A DNA stretch of 64,000 nucleotides. Source: Desertibaculum subflavum. GTDB taxonomy: Bacteria; Pseudomonadota; Alphaproteobacteria; Ferrovibrionales; Ferrovibrionaceae. Positions 16,603 to 26,200 of the stretch are shown piece by piece. Each line of letters begins with the position of its first letter. The stretch's first letter is position 1. The position numbers and the translations under genes were made by a program. Below the pieces are notes generated by a model that ran no database searches, was not told where the DNA came from, and saw only the letters and a list, made by a program, of their open reading frames with translations. The stretch is from contig QOZS01000001.1 of NCBI GenBank assembly GCA_003576705.1, positions 1-64,000 on the forward strand, read 5' to 3'.

Positions 16603-17235
16603 CTAGGTCCGCGCCTTGGCCGCCACCTCCGCCTTCACCGCGGCGACATCGACCCCGCCGGCGCGCAGCTTAGCCTCGGCCCGGGCCTTCACCGCCTCGC
16701 AGAGGACGGCAAGGAAGGGGTCGACCCCGCAAGGGCCGTCCATCTTGCTGTAGACCAGCCCGTGCTCCACCGGTTCCCAGGTCGCGAGGTCGGCGAGATT
16801 GTGCTGGATCTGCACCTCCAGGTGGTCGAGCGCGCCGGCGAAGCGCGCTTCCTGCGTCGCGCGCGCCTCGTATTCATGCCAGAGGTCATGTACCTCCTGG
16901 CCGGCGAGGCCGCCGATGGCGGCGCGGATGGTCTCGATCGCCGCGGCCTCGCGCGCCGCCTTGGCCGCCTTGCGGTCGCCGGTCTCGAAGAACGGCACAT
17001 CGCCGGCCTCGATCTCCACCAGGTCATGCACCAGGATCAGCTTCAGCGTGTGGCCGATATCCACCGGCTGCGCGAGATGGCGGTGGGTCAGCAACGCCAT
17101 CAAGGCCATCTGCCAGGTGTGCTCGGCCACGCTTTCGCGTCGCCCATCGGAGAGCCAGCTGTGGCGAAGCTCGGTCTTCAGCCGCTCGGAGCGGGCGAGG
17201 AAGTTCAGGATCGAATTCGTGTCGGCGGGTTGCAT
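16603..17235 (-). CDS. HD domain phosphohydrolase, YfbR-like
   Basis: A 210-aa HD-superfamily protein. The metal ligands are in place: His in SVAEHTWQMALMA, the HD pair in LILVHDLVEIEAGD, and the distal Asp in GALDHLEVQIQHN. E. coli YfbR, which shares this spacing, is a 5'-deoxynucleotidase that removes phosphate from dNMPs, so a role in nucleotide pool control is likely though not proven here. The length fits the family. Next on the same strand, the XRE regulator gene ends 27 nt upstream. Confidence 0.85.
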   Translation of the reverse strand: MQPADTNSILNFLARSERLKTELRHSWLSDGRRESVAEHTWQMALMALLTHRHLAQPVDIGHTLKLILVHDLVEIEAGDVPFFETGDRKAAKAAREAAAIETIRAAIGGLAGQEVHDLWHEYEARATQEARFAGALDHLEVQIQHNLADLATWEPVEHGLVYSKMDGPCGVDPFLAVLCEAVKARAEAKLRAGGVDVAAVKAEVAAKART

Positions 17236-17262
17236 ATTTCCCTCGTGGCGTTGCCGGGAAGG

Positions 17263-17904
17263 TTAGTTCCGGCCCGACCGCGCGGCCACGTATGAAACAT
17301 TCGTGCGCCGCCACCGGGAGGCGAAAGCCCGCGTCTCCCTCTCGCGCAGCGAGGTGACGAGGCGCGCAGAACTGCCGTCGGCAAGAAGGATATGCTCCCA
17401 TAGCATGCTGCCGGCGAGGATGCGGATGCCGCGGCCATTGCCGGCCCCAGTCCAGGTCAGGACCGGCGCCGCGCCCGGCTCATACCAGCCAAGGCCTATC
17501 AGCTCCGCCTCGGCGACGCGAATAGCGTCGGTCGCGAAGGGCCAGAGCGAGCTGCCGACCAGATCGCGGTCGCGCCGCCACTCGGCGAAGCGGCGCGGCG
17601 AGGCGGCGAGCAGACGGTGCGACGTATCGCAGACCAGATGGACCGACAGCGTGGATGTCTCCACCAGTCGCCGTAAGGCACGGTCGGCCTCGCCGTCCGC
17701 CGCAGCCTGCAGGAGCGCCGACAGCCGGGTGGATTGGCGTGGGTCGGGCTGGTGGGTGCCGCGCTCCCAGCGCGAGACGGTCGCCTGGGTGACGCCGAGC
17801 AACGCGGCGATGTGGTCCTGCTTCAGCCCGCCCAAGCGGCGGTGGCGCCGCAGCGCAAGGCCCAGGCGATCGGGGGTGATCGGCAAGATGTCCGCCTCTG
17901 CCAT
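17263..17904 (-). CDS. XRE family regulator with PAS-like C-terminal domain
   Basis: A 213-aa protein. A helix-turn-helix (LKQDHIAALLGVTQATVSRW, then ERGTHQP) occupies residues ~15-65. The C-terminal part (VHLVCDTSHRLLAASPRRF onward) reads like a PAS or related ligand-binding fold. An in-frame GTG at 17925 is possible, but ATG 17904 is preferred. It lies head-to-head with the FMN dehydrogenase gene at 18006, which it may control. Confidence 0.8.
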   Translation of the reverse strand: MAEADILPITPDRLGLALRRHRRLGGLKQDHIAALLGVTQATVSRWERGTHQPDPRQSTRLSALLQAAADGEADRALRRLVETSTLSVHLVCDTSHRLLAASPRRFAEWRRDRDLVGSSLWPFATDAIRVAEAELIGLGWYEPGAAPVLTWTGAGNGRGIRILAGSMLWEHILLADGSSARLVTSLRERETRAFASRWRRTNVSYVAARSGRN

Positions 17905-18005
17905 GCCGCAATGATACAGCCGCACGGCTTGGATGTCGGCGCCGAACCGGCAAGAATGCGGGCAGAACGCCGGTCCGCAAGCGGCCGGCGAAGGGGAGTG
18001 AAGCC

Positions 18006-19169
18006 GTGGACGAGGCCATCAACATCGAGGACCTGCGCCGCATCGCCAAGCGCCGCCTGCCGAAGATCGCCTACGATTTCATCGAGGGCGGCGCCGAGGA
18101 CGAGTTCGGCCTCGACCGCAACGAGCGGGCGTTCCAGAACCTGTCGATCGTGCCGCGCTACCTGATCGACGTTTCCAGGCGCGACCAGTCGACCGCGCTG
18201 TTCGGGCGGACTTACGCAAGTCCGGTCGGCATTGCGCCGACGGGGCTTGCCGCCCTGTTTCGGCCGGGCGCCGACCTGATGCTGGCGGAAGCGGCGCGCG
18301 ACGCCAACGTGCCCTTCATCATGTCGGGTGCCAGCACTGCCTCGATCGAGGATCTCGCCAAGGTGGCGCCGGAGCACGGCTGGTACCAGCTCTACGCGGC
18401 CAAGGACAAGAAGATCTCCGAGGACATGATCGCGCGGGCGCGCGATGCGGGACTGTCGACCCTGGTGCTGACGGTCGACGTGCCGGTCGGGTCGAACCGC
18501 GAGCGCAACAAGCGCAACGGCTTCGGCCGGCCGCTCAAGCTGTCGCTGCGCACCAAGCTCGAGGCGCTGACCCATCCGGCCTGGATGGCGGGCTTCATGC
18601 AGCACGGGGAGCCGCTGTTCTCCAACTGGGCGCCCTATGCGCCGAAGGGCGCCAGCAACGGCGAGGTGGCGAACCTGGTGGCGCAGCAGACCTATGCGCC
18701 GCTGACCTGGGCCGATGTAGAGCGCTTCCGCAGCCTCTGGCCGCGCAATTTCGTCATCAAGGGCATCATGGACCCGCGCGACGCGCAGCGCGCCGCCGAA
18801 CTGGGCGTCGACGGCATCATGGTGTCCAATCACGGCGCGCGGCAGATCGACAAGTCGCCCTCGCCGGTGGAGGTCTTCCCGGCGATCCGCGACGCCGTCG
18901 GCGACCGCATGACCTTGATGATCGACAGCGGCATCCGCCGTGGCTCCGACGTGGTGGCCGCGCTCTGCCTGGGCGCCAAGTTCTGCTTCGTCGGCCGGGC
19001 GACGCTCTACGGCGCCGTTGCGGGCGGCACGGCCGGCGCCGCCAAGGCGCTGACCATCTTCCGCAACGAGATCGACATGACCATGGCGCAGATGGGCGCG
19101 CCGGACATCGCCGCGCTGGGACCCGACTTCCTGTTCAGCGACGAGCCGCTGCGCAACCGTCGGCCGTGA
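18006..19169 (+). CDS. FMN-dependent alpha-hydroxy acid dehydrogenase
   Basis: A 387-aa TIM-barrel flavoprotein of the L-lactate/mandelate/glycolate oxidase family, which oxidises 2-hydroxyacids to 2-oxoacids. Seen: YDFIEGGAEDE at the N-terminus, GIAPTGLAAL for FMN, the catalytic His and substrate Arg in SNHGARQID, and the FMN phosphate segment IDSGIRRGSDVVAALCLGA. The usual SNHGGRQ has an Ala in place of the second Gly, a mild change. GTG start with GGGGAGTG upstream. It sits 50 nt ahead of the formaldehyde dehydrogenase gene. Confidence 0.92.
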   Translation: MDEAINIEDLRRIAKRRLPKIAYDFIEGGAEDEFGLDRNERAFQNLSIVPRYLIDVSRRDQSTALFGRTYASPVGIAPTGLAALFRPGADLMLAEAARDANVPFIMSGASTASIEDLAKVAPEHGWYQLYAAKDKKISEDMIARARDAGLSTLVLTVDVPVGSNRERNKRNGFGRPLKLSLRTKLEALTHPAWMAGFMQHGEPLFSNWAPYAPKGASNGEVANLVAQQTYAPLTWADVERFRSLWPRNFVIKGIMDPRDAQRAAELGVDGIMVSNHGARQIDKSPSPVEVFPAIRDAVGDRMTLMIDSGIRRGSDVVAALCLGAKFCFVGRATLYGAVAGGTAGAAKALTIFRNEIDMTMAQMGAPDIAALGPDFLFSDEPLRNRRP

Positions 19170-19222
19170 CGACGGCACCGCTCGCGCCATAGACTGCGGA
19201 GAGGATTGGACGGAGGTTCGTG

Positions 19223-20335
19223 GTGAAGACACGTGCGGCGGTGGCATGGGCGGCAGCGAAGCCGCTGACGATCGAGACGATCGAGATCGGGGGGCCGAAG
19301 CAGGGCGAGGTGCTGGTCGAGATCAAGGCGACCGGTATCTGCCATACCGACGCCTATACGCTGTCCGGCGCCGATCCGGAGGGCCTGTTCCCCGCGATCC
19401 TCGGCCACGAGGGCGCCGGCATCGTACGCGAGGTGGGCGCGGGCGTGACCTCGCTGAAGCCCGGCGACCACGTCATCCCGCTCTACACGCCGGAATGCCG
19501 GCAGTGCAAAACCTGCCTGTCGCGCCGCTCCAATCTCTGCACCGCGATCCGCGCGACTCAGGGGAAGGGCGTGATGCCGGACGGTTCGAGCCGGTTCTCC
19601 TGCCAGGGGGGCCAGGTGTTCCACTACATGGGCTGCTCCACCTTCGCGAACTTCACCGTGCTGCCGGAAATCGCGCTGGCGAAGATCCGGCCCGACGCAC
19701 CGTTCGACAAGGTCTGCTACATCGGCTGCGGCGTGACCACCGGCATCGGCGCGGTGATCAACACCGCCAAGGTGTGGCCGGGCGCCAATGTGGCGGTGTT
19801 CGGCCTCGGCGGCATCGGACTCAACGTGATCCAGGGCGCCCGCATGGCCGGCGCCGACAGGATCGTCGGCATCGACACCAATCCGGCGAAACGGGCCATG
19901 GCCGAGAAATTCGGCATGACGCATTTCGTCAATCCGAAGGAGGTCGGCGACGACAAGGTGGTGCAGGCGATCGTCGACCTGACCGATGGCGGCGCCGATT
20001 TCAGCTTCGAATGCATCGGTTTCACCAAGACCATGCGGCAGGCGCTGGAATGCTGCCACCGCGGCTGGGGCGAGAGCATCATCATCGGCGTCGCGGCCTC
20101 GGGTCAGGAGATCTCGACCCGTCCGTTCCAGCTGGTGACGGGGCGCGTCTGGAAGGGCACCGCCTTCGGTGGCGCGCGCGGCCGGACCGACGTGCCGAAG
20201 ATCGTCGACTGGTACATGGAGGGGAAAATCAACATCGACGACCTGATCACCCACACCATGCCGCTGGACCAGATCAACACCGCCTTCGACCTGATGCACG
20301 AGGGCAAATCGATCCGCTCCGTCGTCCTGTACTGA
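19223..20335 (+). CDS. frmA: S-(hydroxymethyl)glutathione dehydrogenase / class III alcohol dehydrogenase
   Basis: A 370-aa zinc enzyme that oxidises S-hydroxymethylglutathione, formed from formaldehyde and glutathione, to S-formylglutathione with NAD; it can also reduce S-nitrosoglutathione. Catalytic zinc ligands lie in ICHTDAY and GHEGAG; the structural zinc site is [16 protein letters not shown]; the NAD Rossmann motif is GLGGIG. Two GTG codons (19220, 19223) compete; the second gives the standard MKTRAAVAW start with 6 nt to GGAGG and is preferred. No frmR repressor or frmB esterase is beside it. Confidence 0.94.
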   Translation: MKTRAAVAWAAAKPLTIETIEIGGPKQGEVLVEIKATGICHTDAYTLSGADPEGLFPAILGHEGAGIVREVGAGVTSLKPGDHVIPLYTPECRQCKTCLSRRSNLCTAIRATQGKGVMPDGSSRFSCQGGQVFHYMGCSTFANFTVLPEIALAKIRPDAPFDKVCYIGCGVTTGIGAVINTAKVWPGANVAVFGLGGIGLNVIQGARMAGADRIVGIDTNPAKRAMAEKFGMTHFVNPKEVGDDKVVQAIVDLTDGGADFSFECIGFTKTMRQALECCHRGWGESIIIGVAASGQEISTRPFQLVTGRVWKGTAFGGARGRTDVPKIVDWYMEGKINIDDLITHTMPLDQINTAFDLMHEGKSIRSVVLY

Positions 20336-20340
20336 CAGCG

Positions 20341-20355
20341 GGCCGGTAACCGGCC
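20341..20355. repeat. Short perfect hairpin after frmA
   Basis: GGCCGGT-A-ACCGGCC is a 7-bp perfect inverted repeat 5 nt after the frmA stop. No U-run follows, so it may be a transcript-end or mRNA-stabilising hairpin and not a full intrinsic terminator. Confidence 0.45.
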
Positions 20356-20385
20356 GTTAGGCGGGGGCCGTCATGATCGCCGGTC

Positions 20386-20745
20386 ATGCCCGTCACGTCC
20401 ACCGGCCGCATCTTCGCCGCGCTTTGCTTCGCGCTGGCGACGCTCGCGTTGTGGCGCAGTTGGTCGGACATCGACCGCGGCCAGGTCTGGCGCAAGGAAA
20501 GCAACTATCTCGAGCGCCAGCGCGAGTTGGGCTACCAGGTGGTCGGCCGGTTCGGCCGCCGGCAATGGCCGGCTGTGGTGACCGACCGGGTGGACGGAAT
20601 GGACGGCGTCACCTTCACCGCGCCGACCGGTCGCCGTCATGAATACCGCGGCTTTCATGGCATGGAGTTGAAGGCCGTCACCTTCCGCCCGCTGCTGGAG
20701 CAGGATCGCCCGTTCATCGTCGTGCTGCGTCGCCCGGCGGCCTGA
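20386..20745 (+). CDS. Hypothetical protein with one N-terminal membrane span
   Basis: A 119-aa protein. A hydrophobic stretch (IFAALCFALATLALW, residues ~9-23) is a membrane anchor or signal. The remaining ~95 residues are hydrophilic and predicted beta-rich (GYQVVGRFGRRQWPAVV, TFTAPTGRRHEYRG), ending in RPFIVVLRRPAA. No family recognised. It converges on the glycoside hydrolase gene, 21 nt away. Confidence 0.65.
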   Translation: MPVTSTGRIFAALCFALATLALWRSWSDIDRGQVWRKESNYLERQRELGYQVVGRFGRRQWPAVVTDRVDGMDGVTFTAPTGRRHEYRGFHGMELKAVTFRPLLEQDRPFIVVLRRPAA

Positions 20746-20766
20746 TGCGGCTCTGGCTGACGCGGC

Positions 20767-23301
20767 TCAGGGGCCGGTCACCTCGATCCGGGCCGAGATG
20801 CGCGTGCCGCTCAGCCGGTCGGTGACGCGGATCTGCCAGATGCCGGTCGGATCGTTGAGCGCGATCGGCAGGTCCAGTCGGGCGCGGCCGCGCGGTGCGA
20901 TCAGATTGGCCGCGTAATGCGGCTGCGCCACGCCGGCCGGATCGATCACATCGACCCGATAGACGTGCACAGCCGCCGTGGTGGCACCGGCCGGCGCCAG
21001 CGCGATCGTCGCGGTCTCGCCGCGACGCATCCGGGCCGGTGCCTGCAGAACTGGCAGGGGAAGGGCCGATTCGGCGATGGCGACAATGATCGGATCGACC
21101 GGGTCGAGCGCCAGATCGACGCGGTCGGTGCGGCCGAGTGCCAGGCCCTCGCGTACGTCGTAGAGGTAGGCCGGCCGCGGCAGGTCCAGGCGGAGACGGC
21201 GCGGATCGAGCGATCGCGGCTCGTCGACTTCGGTCGCCGGCGGCAGATCGGCCTGGATCGCCAGCAGAGTGACGCCGTCGTTGCCGAAGCGATAGATGGC
21301 GATGTCGGGTCGGGGCCGGCCGTCCGCCGCGTCGATACGGAAGGGCGGCTGCAGGCCGCCCTGCGTCAGCAGCCGGTCGAGCTGCCGGCTTTCCTCGTCC
21401 ACCGGGTTCAGCGCCGACGGGGCCAGGATCGCAGCCCGGCCGCGGCCGGCGCGCGCGATCTGGCCGTCATCGGCGGCGAACAGATCGGCCAGCGGCGGGC
21501 GGGCAACCCGCCGGCTGAGCTGATCGAAGATGCCGGGCTCGGTATCGGCCACAACCGTGCCGCCGCGGTCGACGAAGGCGCGGATCTCTTCGGCCTCGCG
21601 TGCGGACAGCGCGATGGCCTGCGGCAGCACCAGCAGCCTGACATCGCCGTGGCGAAGCGCGCCGGCTTCCACGTTGCGCGATGCCAGGAAGCGCGGGCTG
21701 AGGCCGAGCCGCTCCAGCTGCGCGACATAGGCGGCCAGCGATTTTCGCCAATCGCTCTCGTCAAGATGCTCGTCCTCGGCCGAGCGGCGGCTCCAGGCCT
21801 CGCCGTCCGGCTGGCGATCGAGGATCCAACGGGTGCGGAAACTGGCCGGCGAGTAGAGCAGTGCGACAGGGTCGCTCAGGCGCCGGATCTGCATGATCAG
21901 GCTGCCGACGCCGCCGCGAAGCAGCGCGTAGAGCTCTGCCGCCTGCTGGCCCCGCGGCATCAGGGTGCCGTCCGTGGCCACCACGCTGTCCTGATCGTCC
22001 CAGATGATCAGGCCGCGCCCGCCGCGCAGCAGCTGGCGCCAGACCTTGTGCGCCTCGCGCCCGCCGCTGCCGAACGACGTGTTGGGCATGACGACCCGCG
22101 GGTCGAGATCGCGGGCGATATCGAAGGCGCGCCCGCTGATGCCGATTTCCATGACGTCGGCGGATCCGGCAAGCGCCGCGTAGTTCCAGCCGCCCCAGCC
22201 GGGCACCTGCCCGCCGGTGATCGCCGCCAGCGCCATGGGGTCCGCACGGTGCACGGCGGCCGTACCGGCCCGGACCGCCGCGGCAAAGGTGTCGTCCATC
22301 CAGGCCTTGAACTCCGCCCAGGCGGCGAAATTCTCCCCCGATTGCCGGATCGCCTCGCGCGTGGTGCGGGGCGCGACGGCATCCCATCTGGCGAAATCCG
22401 TCCCCCAGGTCGCGTTCAGTGCGGCGAGCGAGCCGTAGCGCTGGCGAAGATGCTCGCGGAACGCCGCCAGCGAAGCCGGCGAGAAGTCGAAATCCCAATG
22501 CGCCGACAGGTCGGCAATGCCGGGCTCGTCGCCGAGATTGTAGAATAGCGGCGCATAGCGCTGGTGCAGCCGCACGGTCGCTGCCAGACGCTGCTCGATC
22601 GTGCGCAGCGCGATGGGATCGGAGAGCCCCGGCTGGCGCCGGAACGCGGCGGGGTCGAACGGGTTCTCCGCGTAGCGCCGCTGCGCCTCCAGGAACAGCC
22701 AGTTGATCGGCTTGTCCGGTGTCCAGCGGTGATAGGCGGCGTAGTAGTCGGTCGCAATATTCTCGACATACCAGCGCAGGTCGTGATCGAGCAGGGGCTC
22801 GATCTGCTGCAGGCTGAACGACAATCCGCGGCCTTCGCGGTCGCCGAACACGGTGCCGGCGGTGACGCCAATCCGCTTCAATGTGGCCCATTGCGCCGGT
22901 GTGCGCTTCTGCCACATGACAATCTGATAGTCGTCGAAGGGGGCGCCGGCGGGGCGGGCGATGAAAGTGGTCTCGGCGGAACCCGCCGGACGGCCGCCCA
23001 GCGTCAGCCTCGCGCTCAGATGGTTCCGCAAGGCGACGGCGCGGCGCAGATCCAGCGTGAAGGTCGCGTCGATCTGGTCGGCAAGCTCGACGGGCACGCG
23101 CCGGCGGTCGACCTGCCGGCCGTACTGGTCGGTCCATTCGATGTCGAGATGGCCGCGGGCGCGGATGGGCCGGTCGAGGCGGTAATGCGCCGTGACCGAG
23201 GCGCCGCGGTCGGCCGGCTGGGGCACGATCAGCTGGTCGGCGGCAACCGGTGCACCGAGCATCGTCAGCAGCAGGGCGAAGACGAAGTGGCGAAGGCTCA
23301 T
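20767..23301 (-). CDS. Secreted GH42-like beta-galactosidase family protein, atypical active site
   Basis: An 844-aa protein with a signal peptide (FALLLTMLGAPVAADQ). The N-terminal ~120 residues form a beta domain, followed by a GH42-type barrel: IVMWQKRTPAQWATLKRIG and SLAAFREHLRQRYGSLAALN with the TWG that marks the family. E259 in NLGDEPG stands where GH42 has the acid/base Glu after Asn. Where the nucleophile Glu is expected (Met-Glu), the sequence shows Met405-Pro406 in VVMPNTSFG. So the hydrolase activity is doubtful or the nucleophile differs. A trimerisation-like alpha/beta domain (~500-640) and a C-terminal beta domain follow. The start overlaps the MFS stop by 4 nt (ATGA). Confidence 0.8.
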   Translation of the reverse strand: MSLRHFVFALLLTMLGAPVAADQLIVPQPADRGASVTAHYRLDRPIRARGHLDIEWTDQYGRQVDRRRVPVELADQIDATFTLDLRRAVALRNHLSARLTLGGRPAGSAETTFIARPAGAPFDDYQIVMWQKRTPAQWATLKRIGVTAGTVFGDREGRGLSFSLQQIEPLLDHDLRWYVENIATDYYAAYHRWTPDKPINWLFLEAQRRYAENPFDPAAFRRQPGLSDPIALRTIEQRLAATVRLHQRYAPLFYNLGDEPGIADLSAHWDFDFSPASLAAFREHLRQRYGSLAALNATWGTDFARWDAVAPRTTREAIRQSGENFAAWAEFKAWMDDTFAAAVRAGTAAVHRADPMALAAITGGQVPGWGGWNYAALAGSADVMEIGISGRAFDIARDLDPRVVMPNTSFGSGGREAHKVWRQLLRGGRGLIIWDDQDSVVATDGTLMPRGQQAAELYALLRGGVGSLIMQIRRLSDPVALLYSPASFRTRWILDRQPDGEAWSRRSAEDEHLDESDWRKSLAAYVAQLERLGLSPRFLASRNVEAGALRHGDVRLLVLPQAIALSAREAEEIRAFVDRGGTVVADTEPGIFDQLSRRVARPPLADLFAADDGQIARAGRGRAAILAPSALNPVDEESRQLDRLLTQGGLQPPFRIDAADGRPRPDIAIYRFGNDGVTLLAIQADLPPATEVDEPRSLDPRRLRLDLPRPAYLYDVREGLALGRTDRVDLALDPVDPIIVAIAESALPLPVLQAPARMRRGETATIALAPAGATTAAVHVYRVDVIDPAGVAQPHYAANLIAPRGRARLDLPIALNDPTGIWQIRVTDRLSGTRISARIEVTGP

Positions 23302-24533
23302 GGCACGGCTCCCGCCCGCCGGGCGAGCTGCTGCAGGCGCAGAACGCCGACCAGCAGCAGCAGCGCGATGCCGGTCAGCAGGCCGAGCCCGGCGGCGAAG
23401 CCGCCGGTCGCGTCGTAGAGCACGCCGAGCACGATCGGCCCGCTCGCGCCGCCCACCTCGGCCGCGGAGAAGAACAGGCCCGACGCGGTCCCGGCATGGC
23501 GCTCCCCGACACCGGGCGTCTCGACCAGGGTCAGCACCGCGACGGTCATCAGGGAAGATCGGGCGATGCCCTGCAGGATCAGGGCCGCCAGAAGGAGCGG
23601 ACTGGAATGGAAATGAAGCAGCAGGCTGGCGGCGAGGGCGAATACCGCCAGCGTGCCGAGGATCAGCAGCCGGCGGCCCGGCGTGGCCAGCCGCGGGATC
23701 ATGAGCGAACCGGCGATGCCGACGACATTCGGCACCGTAGCCCAGTAGCCGGCGGCGGTCGCCGACATGCCGTCGGCGCGCAGCAGCTCCGGCAGCCAGT
23801 TGTTGAGGCCATGGTTGAACATGAAGATGCCGATGCTCATGACCAGCAGCAGCCGCACGGCAGGCAAGCGGGTCAGCTGGCGCAGTACTTCCCTTTGCGG
23901 CGGCCGCGGCTGGTCTGCCTCCGCCCGCTCGGCCGCGCGGGCCCCTCCGTGCCCCGCCACCACGAGCCAGACGGCGGCGCCCAGCACGCAGAGCGCCGCC
24001 CAGAGCTGCAGGACGCGGGGCCAGTGCTCGTCGAAAAGGGGCATGAGCACGGAGTTTGTCAGCGCGAAGGCCACGATGGAGCCGATCGCCGGCCCGGTGA
24101 TATAGACACCCATGGCGAAGCCGCGGTCGCGGCCCTGGAACCACTGGCTCACCACCTTGGGCGCGCCGGAGGAGATGATCGGCCCGCCGATGCCGAAGAT
24201 GCCGACCGCGAGGCAAAGCGTAATGAAATCCGAGGATAGGCTGCGCAGCAGGCCCGAGGCGCCGATCAGCAATCCGCCGAGAAACAGCGCCTTGCGGACG
24301 CCGATCCGGTCCAGCAATGCGCCGCAGGGGACGGCGGCGAGGATATAAACGAGCTGCCAGACGCCGAGGACCGTACCCATCTCGGAATGGGTCATGCCCA
24401 AGTCGCGGGTGATCGGCGCCACCAGCGGCGCCAGGCCGGCAATGGTCAGTCCGAAGCAGGCGTAGAGCAGCCAGACGCCGAACAGCATGCGCCAGCGCAA
24501 ACTGGCCGGCGCCGTCCTATTCGCATCAACCAT
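23298..24533 (-). CDS. Major facilitator superfamily transporter
   Basis: A 411-aa, 12-span transporter. The loop between spans 2 and 3 has the MFS signature (GALLDRIGVRKALFLGG), and a matching region lies in the second half (IPRLATPGRRLLIL). The first half carries MGVYITGPAIGSIVAFAL. It resembles proton-linked transporters of the CynX/NarK-type groups that export or import small organic anions. Longer in-frame starts (24617, 24566) would add a basic N-terminus; ATG 24533 is preferred. Translationally coupled (ATGA) to the downstream GH42-like gene, so the two should act together. Confidence 0.88.
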   Translation of the reverse strand: MVDANRTAPASLRWRMLFGVWLLYACFGLTIAGLAPLVAPITRDLGMTHSEMGTVLGVWQLVYILAAVPCGALLDRIGVRKALFLGGLLIGASGLLRSLSSDFITLCLAVGIFGIGGPIISSGAPKVVSQWFQGRDRGFAMGVYITGPAIGSIVAFALTNSVLMPLFDEHWPRVLQLWAALCVLGAAVWLVVAGHGGARAAERAEADQPRPPQREVLRQLTRLPAVRLLLVMSIGIFMFNHGLNNWLPELLRADGMSATAAGYWATVPNVVGIAGSLMIPRLATPGRRLLILGTLAVFALAASLLLHFHSSPLLLAALILQGIARSSLMTVAVLTLVETPGVGERHAGTASGLFFSAAEVGGASGPIVLGVLYDATGGFAAGLGLLTGIALLLLVGVLRLQQLARRAGAVP

Positions 24534-24640
24534 TCCGATGACACCCGTACCCCACGCCGCCATCATAGGTCGGCGTGCCCGAAGCGGAATGAATTTGCGT
24601 CGCCGTTGCTGCCGCATCAGGGGCGCAGGGAGAGAAGCGC

Positions 24641-26200
24641 ATGAGTTGGGAAGAGGAGCGGCGGGAACTGATCCGCCGACAGGAGCTCGCGGCGGCGGGC
24701 GGCGGGGCTGAGCGGATCGCGCGCCAGCATGCCGGCGGACGGCTGACCGTGCGGGAGCGTATCGCCGCGCTGGTCGATCCCGGCAGCTTTCACGAGATCG
24801 GCGAGCTGGCCGGCACCGTGCGTTACAACGGTGCCGGCGGCATCGAGAGCTACGCGCCGACCAACTGCGTCATGGGCCGCGCGCTGATCGATGGCCGGCC
24901 GGTGGTGGTGAGCGGCGACGACTTCACGGTGCGCGGCGGCTCGGCCGACGCCACCATCTGGGAGAAGAACAAGTATCCGGAGCGCATGGCGAACGAGCTC
25001 CGGCTACCGATCGTGCGCCTGATCGAGGGGTCGGGCGGCGGCGGCTCGGTCCGCACCATCGAGACCACCGGGCGCGCCAACCTGCCGGGCGGCTTGGCCA
25101 CGGATTCGGGCTACAACCTGATGGCGGCCAACTTGGCGACGGTGCCGGTCGTCGCTCTCGGGCTCGGCTCCGTCGCCGGCCTCGGCGCGGCGCGCCTTGC
25201 CGCCGCTCACTATTCGCTGATGGTGAAGGACATCTCGGCGATGTTCGTCGCCGGACCGCCGGTCGTGAGGCATGTCGGCGAGGATCTCGACAAGCAGGCG
25301 CTCGGCGGCCACGAGATTCAGACCCGCGCCGGCGCGGTCGACGATGCGGTGGAGAGCGAGGCGGAGGCCTTCGAGCGCACGCGCCGCTTCCTGTCCTACC
25401 TGCCGGATTCGACCTTCGAACTGGCGCCGCGCGGTGCGCAGGCCGACGACCCGCGACGGCGCGAGGAGGCGCTGTTCACCATTGTGCCGCGCGACACGCG
25501 CAAGACCTATCGCATGCGCGCGATCGTCGAGGCGGTGGTGGATACGGGCTCGTTCCTGGAGATCGGGCGCAATTTCGGCCGGTCGATGATCACCGGCCTC
25601 GCCCGGCTCGATGGCTGGCCGGTGGCCGTGATGGCGAGCGACCCGCGCTTTCACGCCGGCGCCTGGACAGCGGAGTCCTGCCAGAAGATCGTCCGCTTCG
25701 TCGACATGGCGGAGACCTTCCACCTGCCGATGGTCTATCTCGCCGATTGCCCGGGCTTTCTGGTCGGCAGCGAGGCAGAGCGCACCGGCACCATCCGGCA
25801 CGGCGTCCGCGCCATGTCGGCGATCAACCAGTCGTCGGTGCCGTGGTGCTCCGTCATCATCCGCAACGCCTTCGGCGTGGCCGGCGGCGCGCACCGACCG
25901 GTGGGGCGCTACTCCGTGCGCTATGCCTGGCTCTCCGGGCGCTGGGGCTCGCTGCCGCTGGAAGGCGGCGTCGAGGCGGCCTATCGCGCCGAGATCGACG
26001 CGGCGCCCGACCGCGCCGCGAAGATCGCCGAGATCGAGGCGAAGCTGAACCGCCTGCGCTCGCCGTTCCGCACCGCGGAGGCCTTCTGGGTCGAGGAGAT
26101 GATCGACCCGCGCGCGACCCGCCCGCTGCTCTGCGAATTTGCCAATCTCGCCGCCAAGTTGCGCCGGCCGGGCCAGGTCGCCTTCGGCATGCGCCCCTAG
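24641..26200 (+). CDS. Biotin-dependent acyl-CoA carboxylase, carboxyltransferase subunit
   Basis: A 519-aa protein of the propionyl/methylcrotonyl/geranyl-CoA carboxylase beta-subunit family, which moves a carboxyl group from biotin to an acyl-CoA. It shows the opening helices (RQHAGGRLTVRERIAALVDP), SGDDFTVRGGS and, in the second half, the biotin-side oxyanion hole (AGGAHRPVG). Length is typical. The partner biotin carboxylase / biotin carrier subunit is not present within this window, so it is either encoded elsewhere or shared with another carboxylase. Head-to-head with the MFS gene (107 nt). Confidence 0.88.
   Translation: MSWEEERRELIRRQELAAAGGGAERIARQHAGGRLTVRERIAALVDPGSFHEIGELAGTVRYNGAGGIESYAPTNCVMGRALIDGRPVVVSGDDFTVRGGSADATIWEKNKYPERMANELRLPIVRLIEGSGGGGSVRTIETTGRANLPGGLATDSGYNLMAANLATVPVVALGLGSVAGLGAARLAAAHYSLMVKDISAMFVAGPPVVRHVGEDLDKQALGGHEIQTRAGAVDDAVESEAEAFERTRRFLSYLPDSTFELAPRGAQADDPRRREEALFTIVPRDTRKTYRMRAIVEAVVDTGSFLEIGRNFGRSMITGLARLDGWPVAVMASDPRFHAGAWTAESCQKIVRFVDMAETFHLPMVYLADCPGFLVGSEAERTGTIRHGVRAMSAINQSSVPWCSVIIRNAFGVAGGAHRPVGRYSVRYAWLSGRWGSLPLEGGVEAAYRAEIDAAPDRAAKIAEIEAKLNRLRSPFRTAEAFWVEEMIDPRATRPLLCEFANLAAKLRRPGQVAFGMRP

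Noticed and set aside
17263-17925. GTG start at 17925 for the XRE regulator
   Set aside because: It adds seven residues that do not resemble family starts; ATG 17904 is better placed.
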